A DNA stretch of 64,000 bases from an uncultured Clostridia bacterium (lineage in GTDB: Bacteria > Bacillota > Clostridia > TANB77 > CAG-508): the NCBI GenBank assembly GCA_944386755.1, contig CALXCF010000006.1:21520-85519 (forward strand), given 5' to 3'. Below the pieces are notes generated by a model that saw only the letters and a list, made by a program, of their open reading frames with translations, was not told where the DNA came from and did not search any database. The position numbers and the translations under genes are program-made. Every line of letters starts with the position of its first letter. Positions within the stretch are counted from its first letter, which is position 1. Of the stretch, positions 23,652-32,976 are shown piece by piece.

Positions 23652-23972
23652 ATGGAAGAATCAATAAAAGAACTTCTAAAACTAGCAAAAGAATGTTTAA
23701 GCATAGTTGATTCTTCCACCTTAAAAGATAAGGAAATCACTATGCTTATACAATCTGCTATATCTGACTTAGAAAGACTAAAAATAGATGTTGAAGGACA
23801 CATAGAAGATAATTTGTTAAAAAATACAATCATAATTTATGTTAAAGCTCATTTTGGAGATGGAGACATAAACAAAAGAACAGAATATCTAAAAAGATAC
23901 AAAGCTAATTTAAGAGAATTACAGTTTAGTGAAGAATATAGAGCAAAAGAGGAGGTAGATAGCAATGCGTGA
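23652..23972 (+). CDS. head-tail connector (gp6-like)
   Basis: A 106-residue helical protein after the capsid gene (LIQSAISDLERLKIDV, IYVKAHFGDG), matching the pattern of gp6/gp15-type adaptor proteins that bind below the portal. Confidence 0.8.
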   Translation: MEESIKELLKLAKECLSIVDSSTLKDKEITMLIQSAISDLERLKIDVEGHIEDNLLKNTIIIYVKAHFGDGDINKRTEYLKRYKANLRELQFSEEYRAKEEVDSNA

Positions 23973-24273
23973 TGTTAGTTGCAAGTTGTTATCTACAACT
24001 TATAAAAAGAATGAAAAGGGTGTTTTAATTCCTACTGGAACAACAGAAAAAGAAATACCTATCATAGACGAAGAAGATATATATGCAAATGAATATTATC
24101 AAGCAAATCAGCAAGGATATAAACCAACTCTAAGACTAGTTATAAGTATTTTAAATTACAACAATGAAGATGAACTAATATATATGAACACTAAATATTC
24201 TATAATTCGCCCTCAAAAGAAAAACGAAGATGAGCTTATATTGGTTTGTGAAAGGAAAATCAAAAATGTCTAA
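23965..24273 (+). CDS. head closure protein
   Basis: The 102-residue beta-rich protein overlaps the adaptor gene by 8 nt. It starts MRDVSCKLLSTTYKKNEKG and is in the position of phage stopper/head-closure proteins (gp16-like). Confidence 0.75.
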   Translation: MRDVSCKLLSTTYKKNEKGVLIPTGTTEKEIPIIDEEDIYANEYYQANQQGYKPTLRLVISILNYNNEDELIYMNTKYSIIRPQKKNEDELILVCERKIKNV

Positions 24274-24670
24274 TTCTATTAAAATTGAAAATCTACAAAA
24301 AGAAGTGATGAACTATCTAGAAGATTATGTAGAAGATATTGAAGAAGGTGTAATAGAAGTTACAGATAAATTATCCAAAGAAGCGGTCAAAGAAGTAAAA
24401 CAAGCATCTCCTAGAAGGCAAGGAACACGAAAAAATCCTTATTGGAAAGGTTGGACCAGAAAAAAAGACACTAAAAGCAAAAGAAGATATGTAATGAAAA
24501 TACACAACAAAACTAATTATCAATTAACACACTTATTAGAAAATGGACATGCTACCAGAAATGGTGGAAGAACAAAAGCTCAACCACATATAAGACCAGT
24601 AGAAGAAAAATATAACAAATTATACGAAAAAGAAATAAAAGCAGTTATAACAAGGAGGTCAAAATCATGA
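24266..24670 (+). CDS. tail completion protein, HK97 gp10 family
   Basis: 134 residues from the ATG at 24266, which has AAAGGA at good spacing; a longer in-frame start at 24230 is buried in the upstream gene. Basic stretch SPRRQGTRKNPYWKGW and LLENGHATRNGG are typical of gp10 family proteins. Confidence 0.85.
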   Translation: MSNSIKIENLQKEVMNYLEDYVEDIEEGVIEVTDKLSKEAVKEVKQASPRRQGTRKNPYWKGWTRKKDTKSKRRYVMKIHNKTNYQLTHLLENGHATRNGGRTKAQPHIRPVEEKYNKLYEKEIKAVITRRSKS

Positions 24671-24981
24671 AAAACTTAGAAGAACTAGCAGAAAGATGTG
24701 AAAAAGAAGAAATACAGTATACTTATGGAGTTTTTCAAGAACCAATTAGCCCTCCACATGTAGTAGCACTAGAAACAGAAACAGATAATTTTGGTGCAGA
24801 CAATATAGTCTTTTATAGAAAAAATCTAATACAGTTAGATTTAACGATGGATTATATAGACTTTGATTTGATAGACAAAGTCGAAAACAAAATTTTATAC
24901 GATATATATTGGAATAAAACAGAACCAACTTATTTGTCAGATGAAAAAATTTGGCAGATAAGTTATTTTTTTGAAATTTAA
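24667..24981 (+). CDS. tail terminator-like minor protein (104 aa)
   Basis: ATGA overlap with the preceding gene. Placed between the gp10-like gene and the tail tube, where tail terminators are found. Sequence (IQYTYGVFQEPISPPHVV) resembles phage minor tail proteins. Confidence 0.72.
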   Translation: MKNLEELAERCEKEEIQYTYGVFQEPISPPHVVALETETDNFGADNIVFYRKNLIQLDLTMDYIDFDLIDKVENKILYDIYWNKTEPTYLSDEKIWQISYFFEI

Positions 24982-24999
24982 AAATAGGAGGAAATAAAA

Positions 25000-25578
25000 A
25001 TGAGTGAAAAAAACAAAGTGAAATTTGGTCTTAGTAACGTACATGTTGCAAAGATAACAAAAGGTGAAAATGGTGCTATAACATATGGAACACCTTTTAA
25101 AATTCCAGGAGCAGTAAACCTTAGTTTAGATGCTGAAGGAGATAACGAGCCATTTTATGCAGATAACATGAAATATTACGAATCTTATGCAAATAATGGT
25201 TATTCTGGAGAATTAGAAATAGCTAAGATTCCAGATGAGTTCTTAAAAGAAATTTTAGGACAAACTATCGATTCAGCAGGAGGAGTATTAGAGACAATAA
25301 ATGATGTAATATCACCTTTTGCTTTTATGTATCAAATTGAAGGAGACGAAACAGGAACTAGATTTTGTTATTACAATACAACAGTATCTAGACCTTCAAC
25401 TGAGGCATCAACAACAGAGGATACAAAAACACCAAACACTGATACATTATCTATTACTACATCTGCTAGAGAAGATAATGGTCAGGTTAGATATAAATTA
25501 GCATTGAGTGACACAAATAAAACTGAATATGATGCATTTTTCGATGAAGTGCCAGAGCCAAAAGAAGCATCAGTATAG
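25000..25578 (+). CDS. major tail tube protein
   Basis: 192 residues, beginning KVKFGLSNVHVAKITKGENG, with ISPFAFMYQIEGD and RFCYYN, a pattern of phi13-type siphovirus major tail proteins. Followed directly by an intrinsic terminator, consistent with its need for high expression. Confidence 0.9.
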   Translation: MSEKNKVKFGLSNVHVAKITKGENGAITYGTPFKIPGAVNLSLDAEGDNEPFYADNMKYYESYANNGYSGELEIAKIPDEFLKEILGQTIDSAGGVLETINDVISPFAFMYQIEGDETGTRFCYYNTTVSRPSTEASTTEDTKTPNTDTLSITTSAREDNGQVRYKLALSDTNKTEYDAFFDEVPEPKEASV

Positions 25579-25600
25579 ATTAATTTCTATACTGATTTTT
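25569..25600 (+). terminator. intrinsic terminator after the tail tube gene
   Basis: ATCAGTATAG (25569-25578) and CTATACTGAT (25587-25596) form a perfect 10-bp stem with an 8-nt loop, followed by TTTTCTT. It overlaps the stop codon and would cut expression of the downstream tail genes. Confidence 0.8.
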
Positions 25601-25619
25601 CTTATGAAAGGAGCAAAAA

Positions 25620-26021
25620 ATGAAAAAAGTTGATATTTGCGGAAAAGAATTTGATATAGATTGCAATGCTTTTACCTATGTTGAATACAGAAAGAAATTT
25701 AAAGAAAATGGAATATTCGAGGATTTTGAAACAATTAATAATTTTACAACTATGCAAGTTTTATTAACAGCAGAGTTAAAAGCTAAAAATCCAAACATAA
25801 CAGAAGCAGAAATAATAAAAGAAACATCTAGACAGCTAATAAAATACATGGACGATTATGTAGAAGCATTAACTAGAATAGCTTATATATGCTGTTATAC
25901 AGCAAATCAAAAAATTGGCGAGTACGAAGAATGGCTAAAAGGCTTAACAAGAATTAATACAAACGATATGTGGATTGTTGAGGTAACGGAACTTGCCGTA
26001 AACTGCTTTTGTGGACGATAA
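25620..26021 (+). CDS. tail assembly chaperone (gpG-like)
   Basis: 133-residue protein between tail tube and tape measure. Position and size match gpG-type chaperones. Its end overlaps the next frame, suggesting a frameshifted longer product. Confidence 0.8.
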   Translation: MKKVDICGKEFDIDCNAFTYVEYRKKFKENGIFEDFETINNFTTMQVLLTAELKAKNPNITEAEIIKETSRQLIKYMDDYVEALTRIAYICCYTANQKIGEYEEWLKGLTRINTNDMWIVEVTELAVNCFCGR

Positions 26022-26268
26022 GGTATTTGAAAAGCTTAAAGAAATAAACAAAGATAATAAAAATCAAAAAGAAAGCCTATTTCCAGAACACGAATTTTTA
26101 GTTTCATGTTTGAGAATGGGGTTAAAAATAGATGATTTAAAGATTTTAACATATGTAGATGTGTTAAAAATCCTTATTTCTTTTTGCGATAAAAACGAGG
26201 ACACAGAGCAAAATGAAACAAGAGATGCAACACAAGAAGAAATTCAAAATTTAGTTGCAAGAATGTAG
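26011..26268 (+). CDS. tail chaperone T-part, probably made by frameshift
   Basis: An 85-codon frame that begins with a GTG but has no ribosome binding site and overlaps the gpG-like gene by 11 nt in the +1 frame. In other siphoviruses the second part is translated only as a G-T fusion. Here a shift around TGC TTT TGT (25998-26012) would join the frames. Confidence 0.72.
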   Translation: MDDKVFEKLKEINKDNKNQKESLFPEHEFLVSCLRMGLKIDDLKILTYVDVLKILISFCDKNEDTEQNETRDATQEEIQNLVARM

Positions 26269-26277
26269 GAGGTAGAA

Positions 26278-29200
26278 ATGGCAGGAACAATAAAAGGAAT
26301 AATTGTAGAAATTGGAGGAGATACATCAGGACTTCAAAAAGCATTAAGAAGCGTAAATACTGCTACCTCTAGCCTTACTAAAGAGCTGAGAGGTATCAAC
26401 TCTTTATTAAAGCTAGACCCTTCTAATACAGAATTAGTTTCTCAAAAGCAAAAAGTCTTAGCAGAAAATATAGAACAAACCTCAAAGAAATTAGAAGAAT
26501 TAAGAAAAGTTCAAGAAATGGCAAATCAAGATATTGATAAGATATCTCCTGAGAACTATAGAAATTTGCAAAGAGAAATAATAAATACAGAAAATAAGTT
26601 AAAAGATTTACAAGTACAAGCTTCGAAATGGACACAAGCAGGAGATAGCTTAGAAGCATTTGGAACTAAAGTGACTAATATTTCTAATAAGATAGATAAT
26701 TTAGGAAATACACTAACAACTTCTTTAACATTACCAGTTCTAGCAATTGGAACTGCAGCAGTAACAACAGGAAACGATTTTGAAGCTCAGATGAGTCGAG
26801 TTCAAGCTATCGCAGGTGCTACAAAAGATGAACTTGAACAACTAACAAATCAAGCCATAGATTTGGGAGCATCTACAAGTTTCAGTGCATCTGAGGTTGC
26901 AGCAGGAATGGAAAACCTAGCAAGTGCAGGTTTTACAACGAATGAAATAATGGAAGCAATGCCAGGACTGCTAAATTTAGCAGCATCTAGTGGAGCAGAA
27001 TTAGCAACAGCATCTGAAATTGCAGCAAGTGCAATTAGAGGTTTTGGACTAGAAGCTAATCAATCTGCTCATGTAGCAGATGTGTTTGCAGAGGCAGCAG
27101 CGAGAACAAATGCACAAACAGAAGATATGGGAAATGCAATGAAATACATAGCACCAGTAGCAAACACTATGGGATTAAAAATAGAAGAAGTAGCAGCAGC
27201 AATAGGAATTATGTCTGATGCAGGAATTAAAGGAGAACAAGCGGGAACAACCTTAAGAGGAGCATTAACTAGATTAACAAAACCAACAGACAAAATGGTA
27301 AAAGTCATGGAAAACTTAGGTATAAGTTTTTACGATAATGAAGGTAAAATGAAATCTTTAACTGAAATGATTTCTATGTTACAAAACGCAACAGCAAATT
27401 TAACAGATGAACAAGAACAAAATGCATTAACTACCTTATTTGGAACAGAAAGTTTATCTGGTATGGTAGCTTTAATAAATAGAGGCTCTGGAGATTTAGC
27501 TGACATGACTAAATCTTTTGAAGATTGTGATGGCGCAGCTCAAGATATGGCTGATACAATGCTAGACAATACAAAAGGTTCAATTGAAGAACTTAGTGGA
27601 AGTTTAGAAAGTGCAGGAATTGCAATTCAACAAGCTCTAGCACCAGAAATAAAAGATTTAGCTAAATGGATACAAGATTTAGTAGATGACTTCAATGACT
27701 TAAGCGATGAAGAAAAACAAAATATAGTTAGAACAGGATTGTTGGTTGCAGCAATTGGACCTGCAGTAAAAATATTAGGGACTTTAGGAAAAGGATTAGG
27801 TACTACAACTAAAGGATTGGGGACTTTCACAAAAGCAATGGTGGTTTTTAGAAATGGAACAACTTCAACCAATCAAAATGTAAATAGTTTAGCAAAAGGA
27901 ATAAGTGCAATTACTAGTCCAGTAGGATTAGCAATAACTGCTACAACTGCTTTAGCAGGTGCTTTTATTTATATGAACCAAAAAGCAAATGAAATTCCTA
28001 CCTCACTTAAAAATGCAATGAAAGAAATGGAGGAGTACAAAGAAGAACATCAAAGCTTTCGAGAAGAAATAGACAAAACATCAGCAAGTAATATGAATGA
28101 AATCTCTAATGTAGAAAAATTAAGAAATGAATTATCTACATTAGTAGATGAAAATGGTAGAGTTAAAGAAGCATATAAAGACAGGGTAAGTTTCATATTA
28201 AAAGAATTAAATGAAGCACTAGGAACAGAGTACTCAATGACAGGAAATGTCATCAATCAATACAAGACATTACAAGATGAAATAGATACATTAATTTTAA
28301 AGAAAAAAGCACAAGTAGTTCTTGAGAATGAAGAAGCAAAATATTCAGAGGCTTTAAACAATAAAGAAAGCGCATATCAAAAAATGATAGATGCTCAAAA
28401 TGAGTATAACAAGGCCTTAGAAGGAAAAACATACGAACAATACTTTGAAGATTTAAAACAAAACTATATAGATGCTGGTTATACAGTAGAAGCGGCAACA
28501 AAAAATACACAAGATTATATGGCTAAATGGGTTGACGGTTACAAGCAAAATTATGAAGATGCAAAAAAGATTCATGGAGATTATTTAAATGATATTGCAT
28601 CTTATGAAAATGATTTTGCAATAGTGCAAAGCGGAAACAACGAGAAAATACAAGAATTAATAAACAATAGGACCTTTACATATCAACAATCTTCAAACGA
28701 CGTAGGAGAAACAATAAATCATAATATACAACAAGTTCAATATGAAATGCAACAATATCAACAAGCATACGACCAAGACCTACAAAATCAAGATACATAT
28801 AATGCACAAAAAAATCAAGCTCAAATAGAAGCAGGCCAGAAACAATTAGAAACATTAGCCCAACAATTAGTTGCAATGACAAGCACAACTGAAGAAATGA
28901 CTCCTCAACAATTAGAAGCATGGAAAGCTTTAGCGAGTGGCTCTTTTGGGATATATAGTGAATATGTTAGTCAATTAGGTCCTGAAATGCAAACAAAAAT
29001 ACAAGAAGCTACAGGAATAGTAATAGCAAATACACCAGAATTTGCAAAACGTGCAGGAGAAATGGGACAACAAGTTGCAGAAAATTTTGATAAAAACGAT
29101 ACAGCTAAACAAAGTGCATTAAATAATTTACAAGGATTTTATGAAGGATTAAATGACGATGAAAAGAAACAATTGTTACAACAGACAGTAGGAGACAGAG

Positions 29201-29694
29201 CAGATGAAGTTGCAAAAGAATTTGAAAATGGAGATTATGAAACAAGCGGACAAAATGTATTGCAAGGACTTTATAATGGTTTAAGCAATGGAACATTAGG
29301 AGAAAATCTTATCAATAAAGCAGCAGAAATAGCTAAAAATGTAGCAAGTCAGTTTAATATACAATGGGATGAACATTCTCCATCAAAATTAATGGAAAGG
29401 ATGGCAGAATATTTCTTACAACCTATTTCAACAGTATTTTCTAAAAGAAAAAGAGGTTTAACTAATGAAGCTAAAAGCTTAGCTAAAGGAATCGCTCAAG
29501 GATTTGACAATTCGTTTGTTACAGCTAAAAGTTTAAATATTCCAAATATAAAATCTTTAAATGGACAAATTAAACAACAAACAAGAAATATTTTTACGAC
29601 TCCACAAATTATTTTTAATGTGCAAAAAATGAACGAAGAAAACCTTCAAGAATGCTTTAATTTTATTAATAGAAAATTTGGAAGTCAGTATTAA
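26278..29694 (+). CDS. tail tape measure protein
   Basis: The 1138-residue protein starts IKGIIVEIGGDTSGLQKALR, contains the TP901-type core (about residues 170-420; ATTTGNDFEAQ-like region and GLNLAASSGAEL-like helices), a membrane-like segment near residue 550 (PVGLAITATTALAGAFIYM) and long coiled coils. It sets tail length; at about 1.5 angstrom per residue the tail should be near 170 nm. Confidence 0.95.
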   Translation: MAGTIKGIIVEIGGDTSGLQKALRSVNTATSSLTKELRGINSLLKLDPSNTELVSQKQKVLAENIEQTSKKLEELRKVQEMANQDIDKISPENYRNLQREIINTENKLKDLQVQASKWTQAGDSLEAFGTKVTNISNKIDNLGNTLTTSLTLPVLAIGTAAVTTGNDFEAQMSRVQAIAGATKDELEQLTNQAIDLGASTSFSASEVAAGMENLASAGFTTNEIMEAMPGLLNLAASSGAELATASEIAASAIRGFGLEANQSAHVADVFAEAAARTNAQTEDMGNAMKYIAPVANTMGLKIEEVAAAIGIMSDAGIKGEQAGTTLRGALTRLTKPTDKMVKVMENLGISFYDNEGKMKSLTEMISMLQNATANLTDEQEQNALTTLFGTESLSGMVALINRGSGDLADMTKSFEDCDGAAQDMADTMLDNTKGSIEELSGSLESAGIAIQQALAPEIKDLAKWIQDLVDDFNDLSDEEKQNIVRTGLLVAAIGPAVKILGTLGKGLGTTTKGLGTFTKAMVVFRNGTTSTNQNVNSLAKGISAITSPVGLAITATTALAGAFIYMNQKANEIPTSLKNAMKEMEEYKEEHQSFREEIDKTSASNMNEISNVEKLRNELSTLVDENGRVKEAYKDRVSFILKELNEALGTEYSMTGNVINQYKTLQDEIDTLILKKKAQVVLENEEAKYSEALNNKESAYQKMIDAQNEYNKALEGKTYEQYFEDLKQNYIDAGYTVEAATKNTQDYMAKWVDGYKQNYEDAKKIHGDYLNDIASYENDFAIVQSGNNEKIQELINNRTFTYQQSSNDVGETINHNIQQVQYEMQQYQQAYDQDLQNQDTYNAQKNQAQIEAGQKQLETLAQQLVAMTSTTEEMTPQQLEAWKALASGSFGIYSEYVSQLGPEMQTKIQEATGIVIANTPEFAKRAGEMGQQVAENFDKNDTAKQSALNNLQGFYEGLNDDEKKQLLQQTVGDRADEVAKEFENGDYETSGQNVLQGLYNGLSNGTLGENLINKAAEIAKNVASQFNIQWDEHSPSKLMERMAEYFLQPISTVFSKRKRGLTNEAKSLAKGIAQGFDNSFVTAKSLNIPNIKSLNGQIKQQTRNIFTTPQIIFNVQKMNEENLQECFNFINRKFGSQY

Positions 29695-29706
29695 TGAAAA
29701 AATATG

Positions 29707-29735
29707 TTGCAAAATGTAAAAATATGGTATATACT
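29707..29735 (+). promoter_or_regulatory. promoter of the tail-module moron
   Basis: TTGCAA (29707-29712), 17 bp, TATACT (29730-29735), followed by an AAAGGAGGG site. A strong sigma-A promoter inside the tail operon. Confidence 0.78.
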
Positions 29736-29766
29736 CTTTTTATAAAAATAAAAGGAGGGTATGTTT

Positions 29767-30750
29767 ATGGAAGAAAAAGAAACAAAAAAAGAAAAAACAT
29801 TTTATAAGAAATGGTGGTTTTGGGTAATTATTGTAATTATTTTAATAATGGCCTTAGGAACAAACAATCAAAATTTAAACACACAACAAACATTAAATAA
29901 TGATAATCAAACCGCTGAAGATAGTCCAAATAAATTGGAAGTAAACCCATATAAGTCATCACAAGAATACAATGGTGTTTACACATTTTCACTAAGTAGC
30001 GATAATAGTTCAGGCTATGCTTTCAGTGCAATAGGAGCGATATCATTCAGTGAAGGAAATTGCAAAATAAAATATAACAAATATAATGATTCTATACCAA
30101 CCGAGTCAAAAGTAGAATATGACGGATATTGTGGTTTATATGAACAAGATAATGAAGCTTTTTACTTTACAATAAAGGATAAAAATAGTGAGGAATTATA
30201 TACTTATAAATGCACAAAAACTGATAAAAATTTAGTATGTGAACTAAAAAGTGAATTTGATTTAGCAGGTTGCACGAATAACAACTTAAATTTAATATAT
30301 GCAAATAATACTCAAGATTTAGATACGGCTTTTCAAGAGATAGTAAATCAAGAAGAAGCAAAGAAAGAAGAGGAAGAAAAAGCAAAAAAAGAACAGGAAA
30401 AGATAGAATTTAAAGCTAGTTGCCAAACATACACTTTTGAACAAATGGCAAGAAATCCAGAAAATTTCAAAGGAACAAATGTAAAAATAACTGGTGAAGT
30501 AATACAAGCACTTTATGGAAGTAAAGGTGTTGATTTAAGAGTAAACATTACAAAACAAGGAAGTTATACAACATATTATACAGATACAATATATGTAGTA
30601 TACTACCCAGAAGATGGAGAAGATAAAATATTAGAAGATGATATTATAACAATATATGGAACATCACAAGGAGATTATACATATACAAGTACATTAGGAG
30701 CACCAGTAACATTACCTCTTGTTTATGGAAAATATATTGAAATAGATTAA
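29767..30750 (+). CDS. membrane-anchored exported protein with OB-like C-terminal domain (moron)
   Basis: 327 residues. A cytoplasmic basic start, one membrane helix (WWFWVIIVIILIMAL, about residues 17-32), an extracellular beta-rich domain with paired Cys (about 70-180), a Glu/Lys helix (about 190-215) and a C-terminal domain (ITGEVIQALYG, DDIITIYGTSQGDY) like the OB-fold modules of Firmicutes surface proteins. ATG 29767 chosen, 8 nt after AGGAGG. It has its own promoter and terminator, so it is a lysogenic conversion or superinfection-exclusion candidate, not a tail part. Confidence 0.8.
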   Translation: MEEKETKKEKTFYKKWWFWVIIVIILIMALGTNNQNLNTQQTLNNDNQTAEDSPNKLEVNPYKSSQEYNGVYTFSLSSDNSSGYAFSAIGAISFSEGNCKIKYNKYNDSIPTESKVEYDGYCGLYEQDNEAFYFTIKDKNSEELYTYKCTKTDKNLVCELKSEFDLAGCTNNNLNLIYANNTQDLDTAFQEIVNQEEAKKEEEEKAKKEQEKIEFKASCQTYTFEQMARNPENFKGTNVKITGEVIQALYGSKGVDLRVNITKQGSYTTYYTDTIYVVYYPEDGEDKILEDDIITIYGTSQGDYTYTSTLGAPVTLPLVYGKYIEID

Positions 30751-30756
30751 ACAAGT

Positions 30757-30788
30757 AAAACACTTACAGAAATGTAGGTGTTTTATTA
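30757..30788 (+). terminator. terminator of the moron unit
   Basis: AAAACACTTACA (30757-30768) pairs with TGTAGGTGTTTT (30773-30784; one G-U) around a GAAA loop, ending in T-rich sequence. Confidence 0.78.
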
Positions 30789-30828
30789 TATAGAAGAGAA
30801 TGGAAACTGAAAAAAGAATGCAATAAAC

Positions 30829-30867
30829 ATAAACCAAATACATTAGATTGAATGGTATTTGGTTTAT
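30829..30867 (-). terminator. hairpin after the second repressor gene
   Basis: A 13-bp perfect stem (30829-30841 with 30855-30867) with a 13-nt loop. On the minus strand it follows the XRE gene and is followed by TGTTTATT, so it may end that transcript. Confidence 0.5.
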
Positions 30868-30918
30868 CAGTTGTAGTTTTAATAGTTAATCTGCTAAGAT
30901 GAGTTATATATAAGGGCT

Positions 30919-31239
30919 TTAAGAATTGTCTCTAAATTTTTTGATAAACATTATATATTTAATAACTTCATTTATTTCTTCCTCTGTCAAACTATTAAAG
31001 TACTCTGACAAGGTAAAGAAAACATATGGATTTCTAATATCAGATAATCCCATTAAGAAATCTAAAGAGACATCAAAAAACTTAGCCATTTTTATTTTGA
31101 TATCATCGCTTGGAATCCTATCTCCGCTTTCATACTGAGAAATTGAAGAAGTGGCAATTCCTAGTTTTTCAGCAAGTTGCGACTGAGTTAAATTTAATTC
31201 TTCACGCAATAATTTAATTTTTTCTGATATTGTTGACAT
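30919..31239 (-). CDS. second XRE-family repressor
   Basis: The 106-residue protein has an XRE helix-turn-helix (residues 5-60; LNLTQSQLAEKLGIATSSISQYESG) and a short C-terminal helix region, without a peptidase domain. It is divergent from another XRE gene at 31375, repeating the repressor/cro arrangement of the main switch. RBS GAGGTG. Its position inside the tail module is odd. Confidence 0.87.
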   Translation of the reverse strand: MSTISEKIKLLREELNLTQSQLAEKLGIATSSISQYESGDRIPSDDIKIKMAKFFDVSLDFLMGLSDIRNPYVFFTLSEYFNSLTEEEINEVIKYIMFIKKFRDNS

Positions 31240-31258
31240 GACTACACCTCTTGATACG

Positions 31259-31287
31259 ATAATAACACAAATTCTACAAAAAGTAAA
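31259..31287 (-). promoter_or_regulatory. promoter of the second repressor
   Basis: On the minus strand TTTACT (31287-31282), 17 bp, TATTAT (31264-31259). The -35 is the same as that of the CI-like gene. Confidence 0.68.
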
Positions 31288-31314
31288 TTTTTTTTACAAA
31301 TCTATAAAAAAATG

Positions 31315-31343
31315 TTGACAACGTTATTAAGGTGTGATATTAT
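31315..31343 (+). promoter_or_regulatory. rightward promoter of the second switch
   Basis: TTGACA (31315-31320), 17 bp, TATTAT (31338-31343). The -10 regions of both divergent promoters share GTGWTATTAT, a possible common operator element. Confidence 0.75.
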
Positions 31344-31374
31344 TTCACTGAAAGAGAAAGGAGGTTGTGGATAA

Positions 31375-31602
31375 GTGGAAGTTTTAATACCATACAAAGT
31401 TGATGCAGAAAAGATACGAATGGAAAGAGCTAGACTTAATTTAAACAAAAATCAAGTAGCTGAAAAAATAGGAGAGACAAGATTCGTAATATCAAGCATC
31501 GAAAATGAAAAATACAAAGCGGTAAAGCTAAATGTATTAGAAAAACTAGCAAGATTCTATAATTTAAAATTAGAAGATTTGCTAAAAAAAGAAGAGAGAT
31601 AA
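31375..31602 (+). CDS. second Cro-like XRE protein
   Basis: 75 residues with XRE helix-turn-helix (ERARLNLNKNQVAEKIGETRFVISSIEN). GTG start 10 nt after AAGGAGG. Opposes the repressor at 30919. Confidence 0.82.
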   Translation: MEVLIPYKVDAEKIRMERARLNLNKNQVAEKIGETRFVISSIENEKYKAVKLNVLEKLARFYNLKLEDLLKKEER

Positions 31603-31721
31603 TGTGCGGTCGGCAAACTACAACATTATCTCAACAAACAGAGTTAAACTCTATATGTATATAATTATATCACAGATTAGAGTCTAATTCAAGTATAAAT
31701 TGAAAGGAGACTCTTTTTATT

Positions 31722-32159
31722 ATGATTATCGAAAATGGAATTAAACACATAAGAATGGGTTGGAAAAATGGATTTGTAAAAGGTGTGATTTTAAATGATG
31801 ATACTATAATTCAAAATATGCAATGTAGCTTAAATGCAAAAATTCCAACTGATGAAGAACTAGATAAAATAGACAAAGAAAATATGGAAAGGAAAGAAGA
31901 AAAAGTTTTTGATGAATTTCAAAGAAAAGAATGTGAACTAGAAGAAATAACAGATATGTTATGGCTAGTGTATGAAGATTATTATGCAACAAAAGAAAAA
32001 GATTTGTATATTAAAGCAAATAATTATGACAGATTAGAAAGATATTTAATAAATATACATTCATTACTTCATTCAAGGCAACAAGAGATGGCAAAATTCA
32101 TTGATGATGTATATGCAGAAAGAAAAGCAACGAAAGAAGGTGCTGAAGAATGTATATAG
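31722..32159 (+). CDS. hypothetical phage protein (145 aa)
   Basis: The N-terminal third is beta-rich (IENGIKHIRMGWKNGFVKG), the rest is a long acidic helix. RBS GAAAGGAG. In the transcript of the second switch. No family recognised. Confidence 0.62.
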   Translation: MIIENGIKHIRMGWKNGFVKGVILNDDTIIQNMQCSLNAKIPTDEELDKIDKENMERKEEKVFDEFQRKECELEEITDMLWLVYEDYYATKEKDLYIKANNYDRLERYLINIHSLLHSRQQEMAKFIDDVYAERKATKEGAEECI

Positions 32160-32332
32160 AAAACATATGGGGAATATTCTTTTGTATGTATGTTCCAATG
32201 GTTATAGTTACAATATTAGCCTATTTAGAAGGAAGAGAGGAAGGGAAAAGATATGGAAGAAGGAATAATTATTCAAAATCAAAATTTGCCAGACAAAATA
32301 GAAGACCTTGCAAAATTCGTTCTAGTAGGTAG
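32150..32332 (+). CDS. small single-pass membrane protein (60 aa)
   Basis: Overlaps its upstream neighbour by 10 nt. One hydrophobic helix (residues about 5-25) followed by a very basic tail (GKRYGRRNN...RQNRRPCK). It shares 80 nt with the next gene in another frame, so the C-terminal half may be shaped by that overlap. Confidence 0.5.
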   Translation: MYIENIWGIFFCMYVPMVIVTILAYLEGREEGKRYGRRNNYSKSKFARQNRRPCKIRSSR

Positions 32333-32975
32333 AGAAAAGTTAGTATCTGTTAGAGCAGAAATAAGAGCAATTAATAAATTAGAACTTGCAGAAGAAGTAA
32401 GAGAACAGAAAAAAGAAGAAGCGCAAATGCTAGCAGAGGCTCTAATAGATGCAGAGGTTAGAATAGGAGATTTATTAAAACAAATACCTAAAGCTAAAAA
32501 TCAATATGACAAATGCAGTTCGCAACAGTGCGAAAAGCAAAAAGAAACCAAACAAGAAGTAATAACAAGATTAGGATTTAATAAAGACCAAGCTAATAGA
32601 TTTGAAACGATGGCATCTAACAAAGATATAGTCGAACAAGTAAAAGCAGAAGCAAGGGAAAACGAAGACATACCAACAAGAACAAGAGTATTACAATTAG
32701 TAAAAGAAAAAACAAAAGAAGAGAGAGATACAGAGTATCTAAGAGAACAATTCAGAGAAATCGAAAGAATAAAAGGTACAGAAATAAGAATGCATGAAGC
32801 AATTTATAAAATACAAACAGTTGAAGTTAATGAAGAAAATGTGCAAATATGGCTTGATGGATTAGAAGATTATAGAAAAGAAACTTTAATAGACGATATA
32901 GACGAAATAATCAATAAATATGAATTTATAAAAGAAATATGGTTAAAGAATAACCAAATAAGGAGGATTAAATAA
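32253..32975 (+). CDS. helical phage protein of unknown function (240 aa)
   Basis: Segments LPDKIEDLAKFVLVGREKLVSVRAEIRAI, AEVRIGDLLKQIPKAKN and RLGFNKDQANRFETMASN match a family often found next to phage DNA methyltransferases or in early regions (quoted in short pieces; recognised by pattern only). Its C-terminal half is acidic and helical. RBS GAGAGGAAGGG. Its presence in the tail module supports a transplanted early cassette. Confidence 0.65.
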   Translation: MEEGIIIQNQNLPDKIEDLAKFVLVGREKLVSVRAEIRAINKLELAEEVREQKKEEAQMLAEALIDAEVRIGDLLKQIPKAKNQYDKCSSQQCEKQKETKQEVITRLGFNKDQANRFETMASNKDIVEQVKAEARENEDIPTRTRVLQLVKEKTKEERDTEYLREQFREIERIKGTEIRMHEAIYKIQTVEVNEENVQIWLDGLEDYRKETLIDDIDEIINKYEFIKEIWLKNNQIRRIK

Positions 32976-32976
32976 T

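Noticed and set aside
23165-23833. A 222-codon frame antisense to the major capsid gene, and similar long antisense frames (e.g. 9763-10299, 43830-44369)
   Set aside because: They mirror the AT-rich codon pattern of strong sense genes, have no RBS and no recognisable domain.
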